From Athripsodes cinereus (taxonomy: Eukaryota; Arthropoda; Insecta; Trichoptera; Leptoceridae), in assembly GCA_947579605.1 (NCBI GenBank), contig OX388314.1:25616000-25679999 (forward strand): a stretch of 64,000 nt of DNA. The letters run 5' to 3'. This document shows, piece by piece, positions 54,147 to 63,917 of the stretch. Position 1 is the first letter of the stretch; each line of letters starts with the position of its first letter. The notes beneath the pieces were generated by a model that was not told where the DNA came from, made no database searches, and was given only the letters and a program-made list of their open reading frames with translations. Made by a program: the position numbers and the translations under genes.

Positions 54147-54324
54147 AAATATTCATTCAATATGTGGACCAACAAAGATTCCAATTTTATTATTATCATA
54201 TATTATAATGAATTATTATCAAAATAACATAAAATTTAGTACTTAGCTCATAACTTTCCAAATGAGTAAGACACTTATAAAAAATATATCAAAAACAAAA
54301 AATTACTTGTCGTTCAAAGATTAT

Positions 54325-54447
54325 TGTATTGTAGACACACTTGATTGGAGGGTTGGCCTGACCAGATCAATGTGTCTTTTTTTCTTCTTATTTTTATGAA
54401 TGTTTAATCAACTCTCTGCGTGTCCCTGTAGAATAAATAAATAAATT
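54325..54447 (+). mobile_element. LINE 3' tail (GTAGACAC family)
   Basis: TTGTAGACACACTTGATTGG, CCAGATCAATGTG, CGTGTCCCTGTAGAATAAAT; matches 41028-41152. Confidence 0.65.
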
Positions 54448-55074
54448 ATCAAAATGGCAATCAAGTAGGTACCTAAATTTCTATTCATTTTTTAACCTTT
54501 TTAGGACCGCAAGTTTTCTGCAAGTGATTGAAAATATACATCTCTATTTCGCTGTCGATTTGAAAGAGCCATAACAAAAAATGAATTATTATGGTTTTGG
54601 AAAAAATATTATAAAAACTATATTTTTATCAATGTGTTACAACAACACAATAACATATAAATAAACAAAAATGTGGATATTGTATCAATTAATTTTGATT
54701 TAGTGAGGAAGGCACGCCTTTTAGCTTGTGTGACAAATTACTGAAATCATCATATTATAGAGTCAGAGTGTCTAAATAGCGGAAACATTAATTTTAAAAT
54801 TTTATTCTACTATATAATACACAGACTAAATAAAACAAGTATCTACATATATATAGCAAAATATAAATAAAATTAAAAAACAAATTGATATGTATCATCA
54901 ATCTAGCTATTATATATTCAAAAGTAACCAATGTAAAAAAATATTTTATTTGTAGGTGTAATTTTTCAGACTAACTCATTTCCATGCCCGGCCTAAATCA
55001 TTCCCCTCCAATAAGTGGCGTCAGATATCACCTAATTTTTTTCATTTATTTATTCGTCCGCCAGCTAGCAGACC
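54448..55074. other. No gene recognised
   Basis: AT-rich; no motif found. Confidence 0.5.
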
Positions 55075-55221
55075 AATGAGCACCTGGATGTCCACAATTG
55101 CCAGGGACCTGAAGGAGGCAATAAATACGCTCGGAAGACGCAGGGGAGCGGAAATTTGGAAGATGAGGACTAGGAGAGCCAACCCCAAGTAAATGGGATA
55201 TAGGCGAGGGCGAAGAAGAAA
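55075..55221 (+). pseudogene. LINE ORF2 extreme C-terminus with GAAGAA end
   Basis: One frame reads STWMSTIARDLKEAINTLGR and EIWKMRTRRANPK, then a stop. The W-x-x-T-x-x-x-DL...W box is the last part of RTE-like ORF2; an AAGAAGAA-like end follows at 55211-55218. Confidence 0.6.
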
Positions 55222-55275
55222 ATTCGTCAGCTAGCTATCCCATTTGCGGAATGTTCCGTGATGATATAGTAGTAT
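55222..55275 (+). mobile_element. TagS 3' fragment
   Basis: TCAGCTAGCTATCCCATTTG, CGGAATGTTCCGTGATG, TAGTAG. Confidence 0.6.
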
Positions 55276-55287
55276 TCATTAATGTAA

Positions 55288-55922
55288 TACTACCACAACT
55301 ATACCATCACGGCATATCCATATTTTGGGGTAACCAGCAGACTAGCTGCATATAAAACACATGCTAACCGTCCTCTCTGTGCCAACAATTTAGGACGGTG
55401 GCAAATCTCGTCGCTAAATTTGAGAAGTAAAATTTCTTTATCTTTTCGAACATCATCATCATCATCATCGCCCTCAACGCTCCTCTCGGGAGCATAGGGC
55501 AGAAACCAGCTTCCTCCATTCAGAGCGTCTCTGTGCCAATTGCATCACCTCTTCCCACGACATTCCTTGCGCTCTGATATCGTTGTCATAGGAACGGTGT
55601 ATTGTGAAAGAGGGACGCCCGGGCCTACGGAACCCCTGCGGACGGAAGAACAGTGCTCTCTTTGGCCAACTATCATTGGGCATTCTCAAAACATGTCCCA
55701 GCCAGGACCATCGTCTCTCTTGTATTACGGAGATTACAGCTAGGTCTCTGCTGGGTGCGCCGGCGCACAGCATCATTTGTAACATGTTCATACCATCTGA
55801 CATCCAAAATCCTTCTAAGACACTTGTTTTCATCTTTTCGAACACCTGCTTATTACAGGACACTCAAAAACTTACGGAAAAGAGTGAGAAATCAATTCTT
55901 TACCGTGTGCTCCACAGCTTAA
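55288..55922 (-). mobile_element. TagS split by a LINE insertion
   Basis: 3' half at 55288-55452 (CCATCACGGCATATCC, GGGGTAACCAGCAGAC) and 5' half at 55832-55922 (GAACACCTGCTTATTACAGG, ACTCAAAAACTTACGG, TTTACCGTGTGCTCCAC). Rejoined, they form an almost complete element. Confidence 0.85.
55453..55831 (-). pseudogene. RTE-like LINE 3' fragment nested in TagS, 13-bp TSD
   Basis: ATCTTTTCGAACA flanks the insert on both sides (55440-55452 and 55832-55844). The minus frame 55863-55474 encodes MLQMMLCAGAPSRDLAVISV, RRWSWLGHVLRMPNDSWPKR, RPGRP and WEEVMQLAQRRSEWRKLV: the GHVLRM...GRP...RxxWR tail of RTE-like ORF2. The 3' end is (ATG)n, read as CATCAT on the plus strand. The first codons of the frame derive from TagS. 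The RT core is missing. Confidence 0.9.
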
Positions 55923-55939
55923 AGTAATAATAAATATGT

Positions 55940-56997
55940 GTCTGAAGGAGACTTTCACTCTTTTCCGGAGACGTGGCCGTCCGAGGATCAAATGTCAAGA
56001 TCATATAAAACAGGGGTGGCCAACTTGATTAGATCCAAGATCTACTGTTTACTGAGGAAGCCCTGTGCGATCTACCAATTATTTTATTTATTTATTTATA
56101 TTTATACATCTTCTTGTACATACTATATATGTATGTATATATGTCTTCTTGTACATACTATATATGTACACTGGTGGGCTTATTGCCATTAGGCAATTTC
56201 TTCCAACCAACCAAAATTACATACATCTTGAAATTTTAAATGAAACAGCATAGTTCAGTACACAATTAAGTAGTAATTTTATTTTATTAAGAGGCAAAAC
56301 ATAACACTGAAAATTATTCTTAGTAACTACTTTTGTATATTAGTGAGAGCACTGCGTCTGAGCATCTTATTTTTCATCGCGTACTTCCCGCTTATTGGTC
56401 AGCGACTTATTGTTGCAGAGATTTGGTTTTTCCGTATTTAAATATTCCAATGTTTATTTTCAAATATAGATTCAGGCTACCATAAAAATCAAACCCTTTT
56501 GAAAATACCGAACCTTATCTATTGCCATGCAAATCCCAGGCGACGGTGTTTTCAGATGTTTTAAATCCGGTTTCAAATATTCAAAATAAATAGTTTCAGT
56601 TTTACTTCTACCCTACAGTTTCTACCCCCCCGGTATCAAGCTATACTGCGTAAAAGAGAGATAAATAACGTGACGGAACGGCGATTGAAAAATTATACAA
56701 GATGACGCGTGCAGCAGTTGGTGATTACGTTGCGCAGTCTGTTCTACGTATTTATGTATGTTTATATTTTTTGCTTTGCCACGATCGACTGGATTAATTG
56801 TCACCACAATTGGTTGGCCACCCCTGATATAAAACAATCAGATCACTTTGAATAGGAAAGCATGTATGAGGAATTGTATGACAGTGACGGAAGCGAAAGG
56901 TGAATGTGTGCAAGGATAGGTGGAAGTGACGCTCGATCCTTTCTGCCTAACCCACAAGAGAAGCGCCGTGATGGTGTGTATGTATGTATAACAAATA
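55940..56997 (+). mobile_element. LINE-R 3' fragment split by a hAT element
   Basis: Left part 55940-56010 (GAGACGTGGCCGTCCGAGG, ATCAAATGTCAAGATC). Right part 56827-56997 (GAAAGCATGTATGAGG, AATTGTATGACAGTGACGG, GATCCTTTCTGCCTAACCCA, GCGCCGTGATGG, TATG tail). Without the insert they match 3013-3275. Confidence 0.8.
56011..56826. mobile_element. hAT-type element, 816 bp, perfect 8-bp TSD, nested
   Basis: The 14-bp perfect terminal inverted repeats begin CAGGGGTGGCCAAC. ATATAAAA lies outside both (56003-56010, 56827-56834). No transposase frame. Inside, around 56075-56220, are ATTTATTTATTTATATTTAT, a 30-bp-period doublet with CTTCTTGTACATACTATAT, and a LINE-C-like GGGCTTATTGCC stretch. This suggests a retroelement end inserted in the hAT, a third nesting level. 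Confidence 0.92.
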
Positions 56998-57061
56998 TAA
57001 AACATAAGTATAACTTTTGCCACAAAACTTCCTGTATTGCCATAAATTCAGTATTAATTAC

Positions 57062-57440
57062 AATAATACTTACTTACTTACTTATGGAGCCCTTGCTGCA
57101 TAAGGTCGTTCACGTGGACGGAGCCTATATGCGGCAGTGGGTGCCCCCCGTGGGTCTTGAACCAGTTCCGACCAGCTCCTCCTGTCAGCCGCAATGCTCT
57201 TCGCATCCTCGGGCTTCAATCGTCTGTGGAGAAGGTCGGACTCGATGTGTTTCAGCCATGTTTTTCTCGGAGCTCTTCTATTTGTTTTCCACTCCGGTGG
57301 TCTCTGTTTCCAGAGGGCCCGGTATGGCAGTCTTGTAGGGGCCATTCGGCACACGTGTCCAAACCATCTGAGTCTGCGTTTGCGGATCTCCTCTTCCAGT
57401 GGTGCTTGGTTATCGCAGCGCACTCTAATTACAATAATAT
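57062..57440 (-). pseudogene. RTE-like LINE C-terminal fragment with AAGT tail
   Basis: The minus frame 57462-57082 reads RKRRLRWFGHVCRMAPTRLP, NRRAPRKTWLKHIESDLL, then AADRRSWSELV. This is the W-F-GHV-x-RM ... W ... DRRxW tail of RTE-like ORF2, in a lineage different from LINE-R. The 3' terminus is (TAAG)n at about 57064-57084. Confidence 0.85.
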
Positions 57441-57699
57441 CTAAGCGCATCGAGACAGACACAGTTATACTAATTCACTGTACCTCAATGGTAATAGTTT
57501 GTTTATTATAACACTGTTTTTTTGTAAATGTATGTAAATTTTTTGGTAATGTTGTACCATCATACTGAGACAATTACATCTTTTGGCCAAAGCGATCCCA
57601 GAGTTATGTACGTATATTATAAATATTTTTTTATATTTACAATATACATACACAAGGATTATGAATTAAAAAAGATTATATTTAAAATTAAATTAAAAA

Positions 57700-57870
57700 A
57701 CACTGTTTAATTCCATTATGAGAATTTGTTTTAATTGTTAAAACGTTTTCGACTACAATGTAGTCATCATCAGTAACAACGCAATCCTTTTATGAATTAT
57801 GTTGTGTAGTTGCATCACACCTGAACACAGTCAATGCTGTCGACCGACGGTTCTTGGTGGAAGTTCATGA
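57700..57870 (-). mobile_element. Penelope-like remnant, locus E
   Basis: Minus sense: ATG at 57868 reading MNFHQEPSVDSIDCVQV and a stop; then the hammerhead-like motif at 57735-57779; then CCATTATG (57712 area) and AAACAGTGTTT. The last words also occur in the locus B array. The ORF body is missing, so start and repeat are joined by a deletion. Confidence 0.55.
57735..57779 (-). ncRNA. Hammerhead-like ribozyme motif, locus E (best core)
   Basis: Minus strand order: stem I TTGTTA (plus 57774-57779), core CTGATGA (57767-57773), T, stem II GACTAC and GTAGTC with loop ATT (57751-57765), GAA, palindrome AACGTT (57742-57747), T at 57741, stem I TAACAA (57735-57740). Both stems are six perfect pairs and the core is the canonical heptamer. 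Two caveats: the cleavage-site base is T rather than C, and one T is inserted after the core. Stem III can only form in a dimer. Confidence 0.65.
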
Positions 57871-58539
57871 TTAAATGTTTTTGTTTTTTTTAATAATTAT
57901 ATTTTTAATAATTCTACACGTGAATATTATGACAATAAAAAATGTTCCTCTTGGAAACACAGGGAAGATAACAATGTAATTATATGTAAAAATAATATTT
58001 CTTTGTACAAATGCCAAAAAAAAAATTGAAAATGTAAATCTTTCGTTAATTAACATATCATGCAGTCAATCTGAGATTATAATTAATTATATCCGTGCAG
58101 GTGTTCAGCAGATAGTCAACACGGTCAACTGTTTTTCACTAAACAAAAGAAAAACATATTTTCGAGAGACTAAGAAAACGATACAAAAATAGTAATATAA
58201 TAATAACAAGAAAAATAAATATAACTAGAAAAATCTGTCAACTGGTTTACTGAATAAAATGCCGATGTCTGGTATAAGAAATATAAAAAGTATTTATAAC
58301 CAAAAACCTTTACTTAACAATTTTTATTCTTGACATATTATCAGAAATTTTGTTGACATTTTCACTCTGACTCCAATGTTTCATTTTTCACGACTAATTT
58401 TCTAAATGATTTGATTTGACTAATTTTATAATTGTTATGATTTGATTTCCAATTATAATTTATTCTTCGCCAATATTGTTGTTCTCGTCTTGCTCCAACT
58501 GTGTTGTGAAAGAGAATTATGATTTGTTTTTATGTATAA
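57871..58539. other. No gene recognised
   Basis: AT-rich; no motif found. Confidence 0.5.
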
Positions 58540-58605
58540 TAAATAACATGTAAAAGGCTCACGCCGTAGATGTATAAATAAAGAAATAAATAAAAAAAAT
58601 AAAAA
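58540..58605 (+). mobile_element. Jockey-like LINE 3' tail
   Basis: AACATGTAAAAGGCTCACGC, CGTAGATGTATAAATAAAG: close to the 39260-39312 terminus. Confidence 0.7.
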
Positions 58606-58826
58606 CAAAATATGGAAAAAACCTATTGATGTCATTCTATCAATCCAACGAAGGTATTATGTCAACTTTAAAAATTAATTAACATCTGTGAATTAGATAA
58701 GTAGGTACATATTTTTATTATTCATTCATTGTTTCATATATTTAAATTTAAAACAACGTAAATAATACCTACACAAAAAATAATTTCTTTAAGCAGGTTG
58801 AACCATTTTTACTTTGTTTTTTTTTT

Positions 58827-59025
58827 CGAGTGTCCTGTAAAAGGCAGGTGTTCGAAAAAACTAAGACATTGTACATCTTAAATTCAGCGATGAGGTTTGC
58901 CACCCATCCTGAATGTCTTGATTTTATATTGGCACGAAGAGGACAGTTTAATGTTTCTTACATGCAGTTGGTCTACTGGCTACCCCACTTGTGGGATATG
59001 CCGTGATGGTATATGTAGATAGAGA
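58827..59025 (+). mobile_element. TagS, slightly 5'-truncated
   Basis: TTCGAGTGTCCTGTAAAAGG through GATGAGGTTTGCCACCCATC to CCCCACTTGTGGGATATGCC; close to consensus and probably young. Confidence 0.9.
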
Positions 59026-59639
59026 GAAGGTATAGATTTTTTCCACATATGGCATAGCATCCTACAAGGATGAATTATGGCAAATTTTTACATTGTTAAT
59101 TTAATTAATTAAACGATTGGCGGCAAAATCATGCTTTTTATACAATTTTTCATTAACAATATATTATAAACAAACATCGAAAACAAAACAATGCACAAAA
59201 ATACTCGTATTAATACATGACATAATAAAAAATAATGGAACAAATATTGTCACAAATAAATCTGATTGCAAACTCAGGGAAGCAAATAATAAACGCATTT
59301 TTTCTTTTCTTTTCCATTCCTCCTTCATATCATCTGTACTCGTAACATATTGAATTAACACACACCACCACTATAAATAAGTTGGCTGATGTTGGTAATT
59401 TTTTCCTTTGTGCAAGTAGGAATATAATTTAAGTAAGTTTACTAAAATTATTTAACTTTAGTCCCTTACGAACTGTAACGCCAATGTATTTTTATCATAA
59501 ATCACTCATTAAAAACACTTGGAAGATATTTTTATATTTTCTTGTATATATTTATTCATTATCTATTATTTATCTACTAGGCTTGTACTTTCTTTGTGGT
59601 TTTTCACGTAATATATTTGACATTTTCTATTTCTTATTA
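59026..59639. other. No gene recognised
   Basis: AT-rich; no motif found. Confidence 0.5.
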
Positions 59640-59745
59640 TTTATTTTATTCTTCACTGTACATTGGTTACATTATTTCAAATCAATACAAAGTGTCATAA
59701 AAATATCAGTTATACAGTTCAATGTACAGAGAGCGAGTTAATTCA
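59640..59745 (-). mobile_element. LINE-C-related 3' tail
   Basis: TTATTTTATTCTTCACTGTA, CAATGTACAGAGAGCGAGTT: a diverged form of the 48620-48725 tail. A TagS-like CCACAAGTGGT word follows at about 59765. Confidence 0.5.
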
Positions 59746-60002
59746 GTTCATAACACCATCTATCCCCACAAGTGGTTTAAGCAGCGGACCAACTTCTTAT
59801 TTATTAATCTATACCATCTCGGCAAAAATAAATCCCCAAGTATTTACATCTGACCATGATAGAACATGAATTGAACTGTAAAAATTATTTGAATCAAGGT
59901 GTTGCCAGTTTAAAAAAATCCCCCATTTCTCGGGAAAGTACTTATGGTACCAAATGTTTAGAATGTTTACTATTTTTGTTTTATTGTTACCGGATTTGGG
60001 TG

Positions 60003-60330
60003 GATATGACATAGCCAATCAGACATCTCGTAAATTTTTGTTGCTGACTGGTCGAACTAGCAGCCAATAAAGTATTGAACTTAATTGTTCCGGCGCCATT
60101 TAAAAGGGAGATCGCGAATCCATTTGAGATCTGAAAAATGAGATCCCAAAAAGATAAAAGCTTCTATAGTTTGCAAAAAGCGTTTCTCGGTTGGTGGACC
60201 TTACATCGTGACAGTGAGAATGGCGGAATCGGTGAACGTTGTCCATGGACACCGAAAGTGATCACTTAAGCCAGCCTCGAGCCAATTCGTAAGCGTCGGG
60301 ACGCCTTTCTCACTTCTTCCGATTACATTT
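60003..60330 (-). mobile_element. LINE-L fragment, longest
   Basis: AGTGAGAATGGCGGAATCGG, GGACACCGAAAGTGATCACT, CAATTCGTAAGCGTCGGGAC; parallels 32245-32500 throughout. No long frame. Confidence 0.6.
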
Positions 60331-60789
60331 TGCACAATGTTACATTGTGTTAACATGGTTCCCCAAGGTATTTACAAGAGTTAATTTGTCAATTTGATAT
60401 TCATTCCGTGAGCGAAGCCAAGCGAAACTGCACTAATACTGAATATTTTTAAGCAACATTGTAAGTATGTAGAAGTGAACTGAAGTCTGCATATCAATTT
60501 ACTATGATCACAATATTAACTATTGTCGACGGATCGCCTATGATCTCGTTCGAGTTTTGCTATCGCATGCGGCGGCCTGTCTTGTCTTGTTAATTATTTT
60601 TATTACATTCACTTATAAATTATAATATTATTATAATTATACATATCTATACACTTTATTTATTTATTTATTTAAATCCTCACACGCGTCAGATGATGTT
60701 AAGAATAGAAAACTTCTCAATGCGAACAGCTGTGAAGTGATTCGAGGGAATGCGTGAGAGATGTTTTTTTTTTTTAAGTTTTATTGTTA
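60331..60789. other. No gene recognised
   Basis: A short GC-richer stretch near 60530-60580 and (ATTT)n near 60657-60675; nothing else. Confidence 0.45.
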
Positions 60790-61030
60790 TAGTTATTACA
60801 CCATTTATCCACCCTATCACGGCAGCTCCTGCAGTAGCCAGCTAATGAAATGCTTGTAGTAAATCTACAAGTCGTCTTCTATGTGCCAAAAAAAAAAGTT
60901 AAGACATTAAGGGCGATAAGCATACCACACCACGCATTCTAAATCTTTTATTTTTTCTTAGCACAAAGAGGATGACTTGCATGTTAATTTAATGTAGTTA
61001 GTTCACTGATCGTGGAGATGTTATGATAGT
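60790..61030. mobile_element. Two decayed TagS pieces, back to back
   Basis: Antisense piece 60790-60940 (CACCCTATCACGGCAGC, GTAGCCAGC, GTCGTCTTCTATGTGCC). Sense piece 60943-61030 (TTAGCACAAAGAGGATGACT, TGCATG, GTTAGTTCACTGATCG). Confidence 0.6.
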
Positions 61031-61074
61031 AAAGATAGATTATTATTTTTTATTGATCTAATGGCCATGACCCA

Positions 61075-61375
61075 CCATGGCCGATGTGGAAAACCCTCAA
61101 CAGAATTAGAACAGGAGTGGGACGCACTAGAAAGAACCTCCAGAGATGGGGCTTGGCTGAGAGCACGGCGTGTGACTGTGGAGAGGAGCAAGACACTGGA
61201 CACCTCCTGACATGCCCAATGGCTCCCAGACAGTGTCACTGGGAGGAATTCGTGGGACGAACTCACCTAGGGGGAGCTGCAAGAGAGGTCGTTGCTTTCT
61301 GGGAGGGAATGGGAGTGTAGATGTGAATTTGGTGTTTTTGTTATTTGTCGTTGCTGACCGACACGAAAAGAAGAA
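61075..61375 (+). pseudogene. Non-LTR ORF2 C-terminus with zinc-knuckle, AAG tail
   Basis: Frame 61084-61320 reads MWKTLNRIRTGVGRTRKNLQ, RWGLAESTACDCG, then EEQDTGHLLTC and a final VVAFWEGMGV. The CDCG...H...C cluster matches 44650 and 46040. A short UTR ends in CGACACGAAAAGAAGAAG. The best-preserved sister of this C-terminal family; RT domain absent. Confidence 0.82.
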
Positions 61376-61636
61376 GAATTGATCTAACTAGAATTTCCTT
61401 CTGAAATATTTATCCTATGTAAACTACTGTGGCTAAAGATGACAATTATTGTGTTTCATTCTCTAAAGAATATAAACATTATTGCATATTTCTCAGAAAG
61501 TTATAAGTTTTATAAAATCAAGTGTCCAGGGTGCTGAAATTCAGTTCAATATTTATAATCGGCTCGCCATGATACAGGCATTTACGTAGTGAAGCTGTTG
61601 CGAGTGCTGATCGCATAATCATTATCTTCTTATTAA

Positions 61637-61690
61637 TTTTTCTATTCTATTCTTCTCAAGGCCATCCACTCGTTTGCGAGTGATTTAGTT
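61637..61690. repeat. Short repeat shared with the hAT at 47844
   Basis: TTCTATTCTATTCTTCTCAA and CACTCGTTTGCGAGTGATTT; copy at 47955-48015. The inner CACTCG/CGAGTG is palindromic. Confidence 0.6.
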
Positions 61691-61920
61691 CTTATTATTT
61701 ATAGTATTGGTAGTGGGTACACAAGAAGCAGATATCCATAATTTGATAAATTGATAATCATAAGAAGAAATTTACAATGATATATAAATAATATTAATCC
61801 CAGATTGATAATGACCTAAGTCGTCTCTCTCGCGTAGTTTAAGTTATAGTAGAATGAAACGCTTGTTTCAATGTATCCTATTATTCACTGTGTCGGTGTT
61901 TAGGTAGTAGAATTCCATAT

Positions 61921-62121
61921 CGAAATAAATAAAACAAGTGTTTTATTCTACTATTGATTTATTCGATGAGAGAGACGTCTTTCGTCTTATGAGGACATTG
62001 TCAATCAATTTTCTGCTTGAAGACTGTCAATTCAAGATTGACAATGTCCTCATAAGACGAAAGACGTCTCTCTCATCGAATAAATCAATAGTAGAATAAA
62101 ACACTTGTTTTATTTATTTCG
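61921..62121. mobile_element. Palindromic pLTR-like element, locus F
   Basis: 201-bp inverted repeat, arms starting CGAAATAAATAAAACAAGTG and complement, centre near 62021. The words CAATAGTAGAATAA correspond to CAATAGTGGAATAA of locus C. Each arm carries a decayed hammerhead-like motif. No ORF attached. Confidence 0.75.
62032..62076 (+). ncRNA. Hammerhead-like motif, locus F (decayed)
   Basis: TTGACAA in place of CTGANGA (two core changes), T, GTC/GAC stem II with a 7-base loop, GAA, palindrome AGACGTCT (62062-62069), C at 62070, and three stem I pairs (AGA/TCT). The left arm repeats it on the minus strand (61972-62004). The core changes make activity unlikely. Confidence 0.45.
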
Positions 62122-62344
62122 GTATCCTATTATCTTCTTGCTTGCATATGCATACTCACATTGTCAGCCAATAAGTTACTGTGCTTGAAGATGTATGTGA
62201 ATACTGCTATGTGGAGGGGGAGGCAATATATTGTAAAGCATTATGAATTTTTTAATGTATTTTTTGGATAAATAATTAATATCTGAGATCTTACTTGATA
62301 TAAGTTCACATTTAATTTATTGCTAGCAAATCCTTAACACATAT

Positions 62345-62420
62345 GTTTTCATTATTTATTTATTTATTTATTTTGGACAGTAAATGGCATTTCCCTTTTA
62401 CAATACAAGATAATTAACCA
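62345..62420 (-). mobile_element. Retroelement 3' tail
   Basis: (ATTT)n then GGACAGTAAATGGCATTTCC: looks like the antisense end of a LINE. Family not otherwise seen here. Confidence 0.4.
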
Positions 62421-62545
62421 ATATTACACAGTCTTCAAGCATTAAAAAATGTATAGGTACATTGCAGATAAAAATTAAACAAATGTAGGCACTTTCAGAA
62501 GATCTTACTGAACTTTAAATTAAACAAATACTAATTAAAAAAAAA

Positions 62546-62652
62546 TTCATGTAACAAAAACAAAATTGTTTTAAGTTTTACTATATCTTATTAATAAAAT
62601 TATAGTAAAACTTAAACTAAATTATACAATTTTGTTTTTGTTACATGAAATA
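62546..62652. repeat. AT-rich fold-back
   Basis: TTCATGTAACAAAAACAAAA and complement, plus TTAAGTTTTACTATA and complement, form arms of about 45 bp around a short AT loop. Possibly a tiny MITE. Confidence 0.7.
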
Positions 62653-63689
62653 GAATGGAGTTTTACAAAATTAATCTCAACTCAATAAATAAACATTAAA
62701 TTCTTGAAAATCGAATCGCAGCTGGTAATCTCGCGAAAATAGTAAATCTTATTTTTAACAGCGATATTTTAAATATTTTTTTCTCCAGCGTATCACTCCG
62801 AGCCAGCGTCATTAGACGAGCGTATTCTCATTATTATTATTATTATTGTTGGTGTTACACAAAATGCGACAGTTGTACTTTAAGATGAGAGAAGATTCAG
62901 CGTGTTATATTTTATAGTATGGACTGTATGTCGTGAAGAATCACAGACAGCCGCGATATAGACCACAAATTATGTATAACGGTACCTAGTTCACTAAATT
63001 AAAAAGAACAGTAGCATATTAAATTAATTGGTTTATCACGTTTTTATAGTACGGAAGTTACAGCGGTGACACTGTTTTTATTAACACATTTTATTACTAC
63101 ACACCTAGTATTAATTTTACCGTTAATTATCTTTGATTTTGAAAATAAATAATAGTGAGAAAAAGATTACTTTACAACACCAATCGACAGTAATTATTTT
63201 CAATTTTAGATGCAATTTTCAGGTAAACTAGAGATGACCTCCACATTTTTAAATGCTTTTTCGCGATTATTTGAGGTGTATAATTTATACAAGTTTATTG
63301 GCTTACAATAAAATTTGGACATACGTGTGATTTGATATCAAAACTAGATAAATACATTTACAGTAAAATGTCAGTAGAGCCTAAAAATTAATTAGATTTT
63401 GACTGCTTTCCATACTATGTACCTTTGATTTCCTTCGCTATTTTTCACACAAATTTAATAGGATTTGACTATTTTGGAAAATGAAGTTTTGTAGAAATCA
63501 GCACAAAGAATATTTCGCATACCTACTTAGTTTAATAACAACATTTTTGGATTTGTCCATTTTCGATCCTAAATCATATCATGCGTTTAATATAAATCTG
63601 TTTGATCTAAATAATCAAGCTACATAATATATGTATATTTCCAACAAAATGTATGAAGGTATGTCGGATGATTAACTTGGCCTCGTTTA
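62653..63689. other. No gene recognised
   Basis: (ATT)n at about 62828-62847; otherwise AT-rich without motifs. Confidence 0.5.
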
Positions 63690-63900
63690 ATGGAGCATCT
63701 ACGTTGGAAGAGCGATGTCTTCAACTTGCTCCTGAACGTTGTTAATAATCGGTTTTTACAAACGTCTTCGGGGAGCGAAAGCCCAGTCATAGAAGCTAGA
63801 CTTGTTTGCTCTATTGATCTCGTTCAGCATATTGGTAGATGTCTTTGCTGAGCGTAGAGATCTATATGCAGGTGTTTTGAAAATACAGAGCCCAGAAAGT
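63690..63900 (-). pseudogene. LINE-G (CR1/L2-like) C-terminal fragment
   Basis: Minus strand reads YRSLRSAKTSTNMLNEINRA and, after a frameshift, TTFRSKLKTSLFQRR. These parallel RPLRSASTAVNKLVEPNR and ETFRSKLKTLLFKK of 7798-8168. Confidence 0.65.
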
Positions 63901-63917
63901 GACTGAGGCACTAAACA

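Noticed and set aside
57157..57511. Plus-strand frames of about 100 codons
   Set aside because: Shadows of the minus-strand RTE-like fragment, which carries the recognisable GHVCRM motif.
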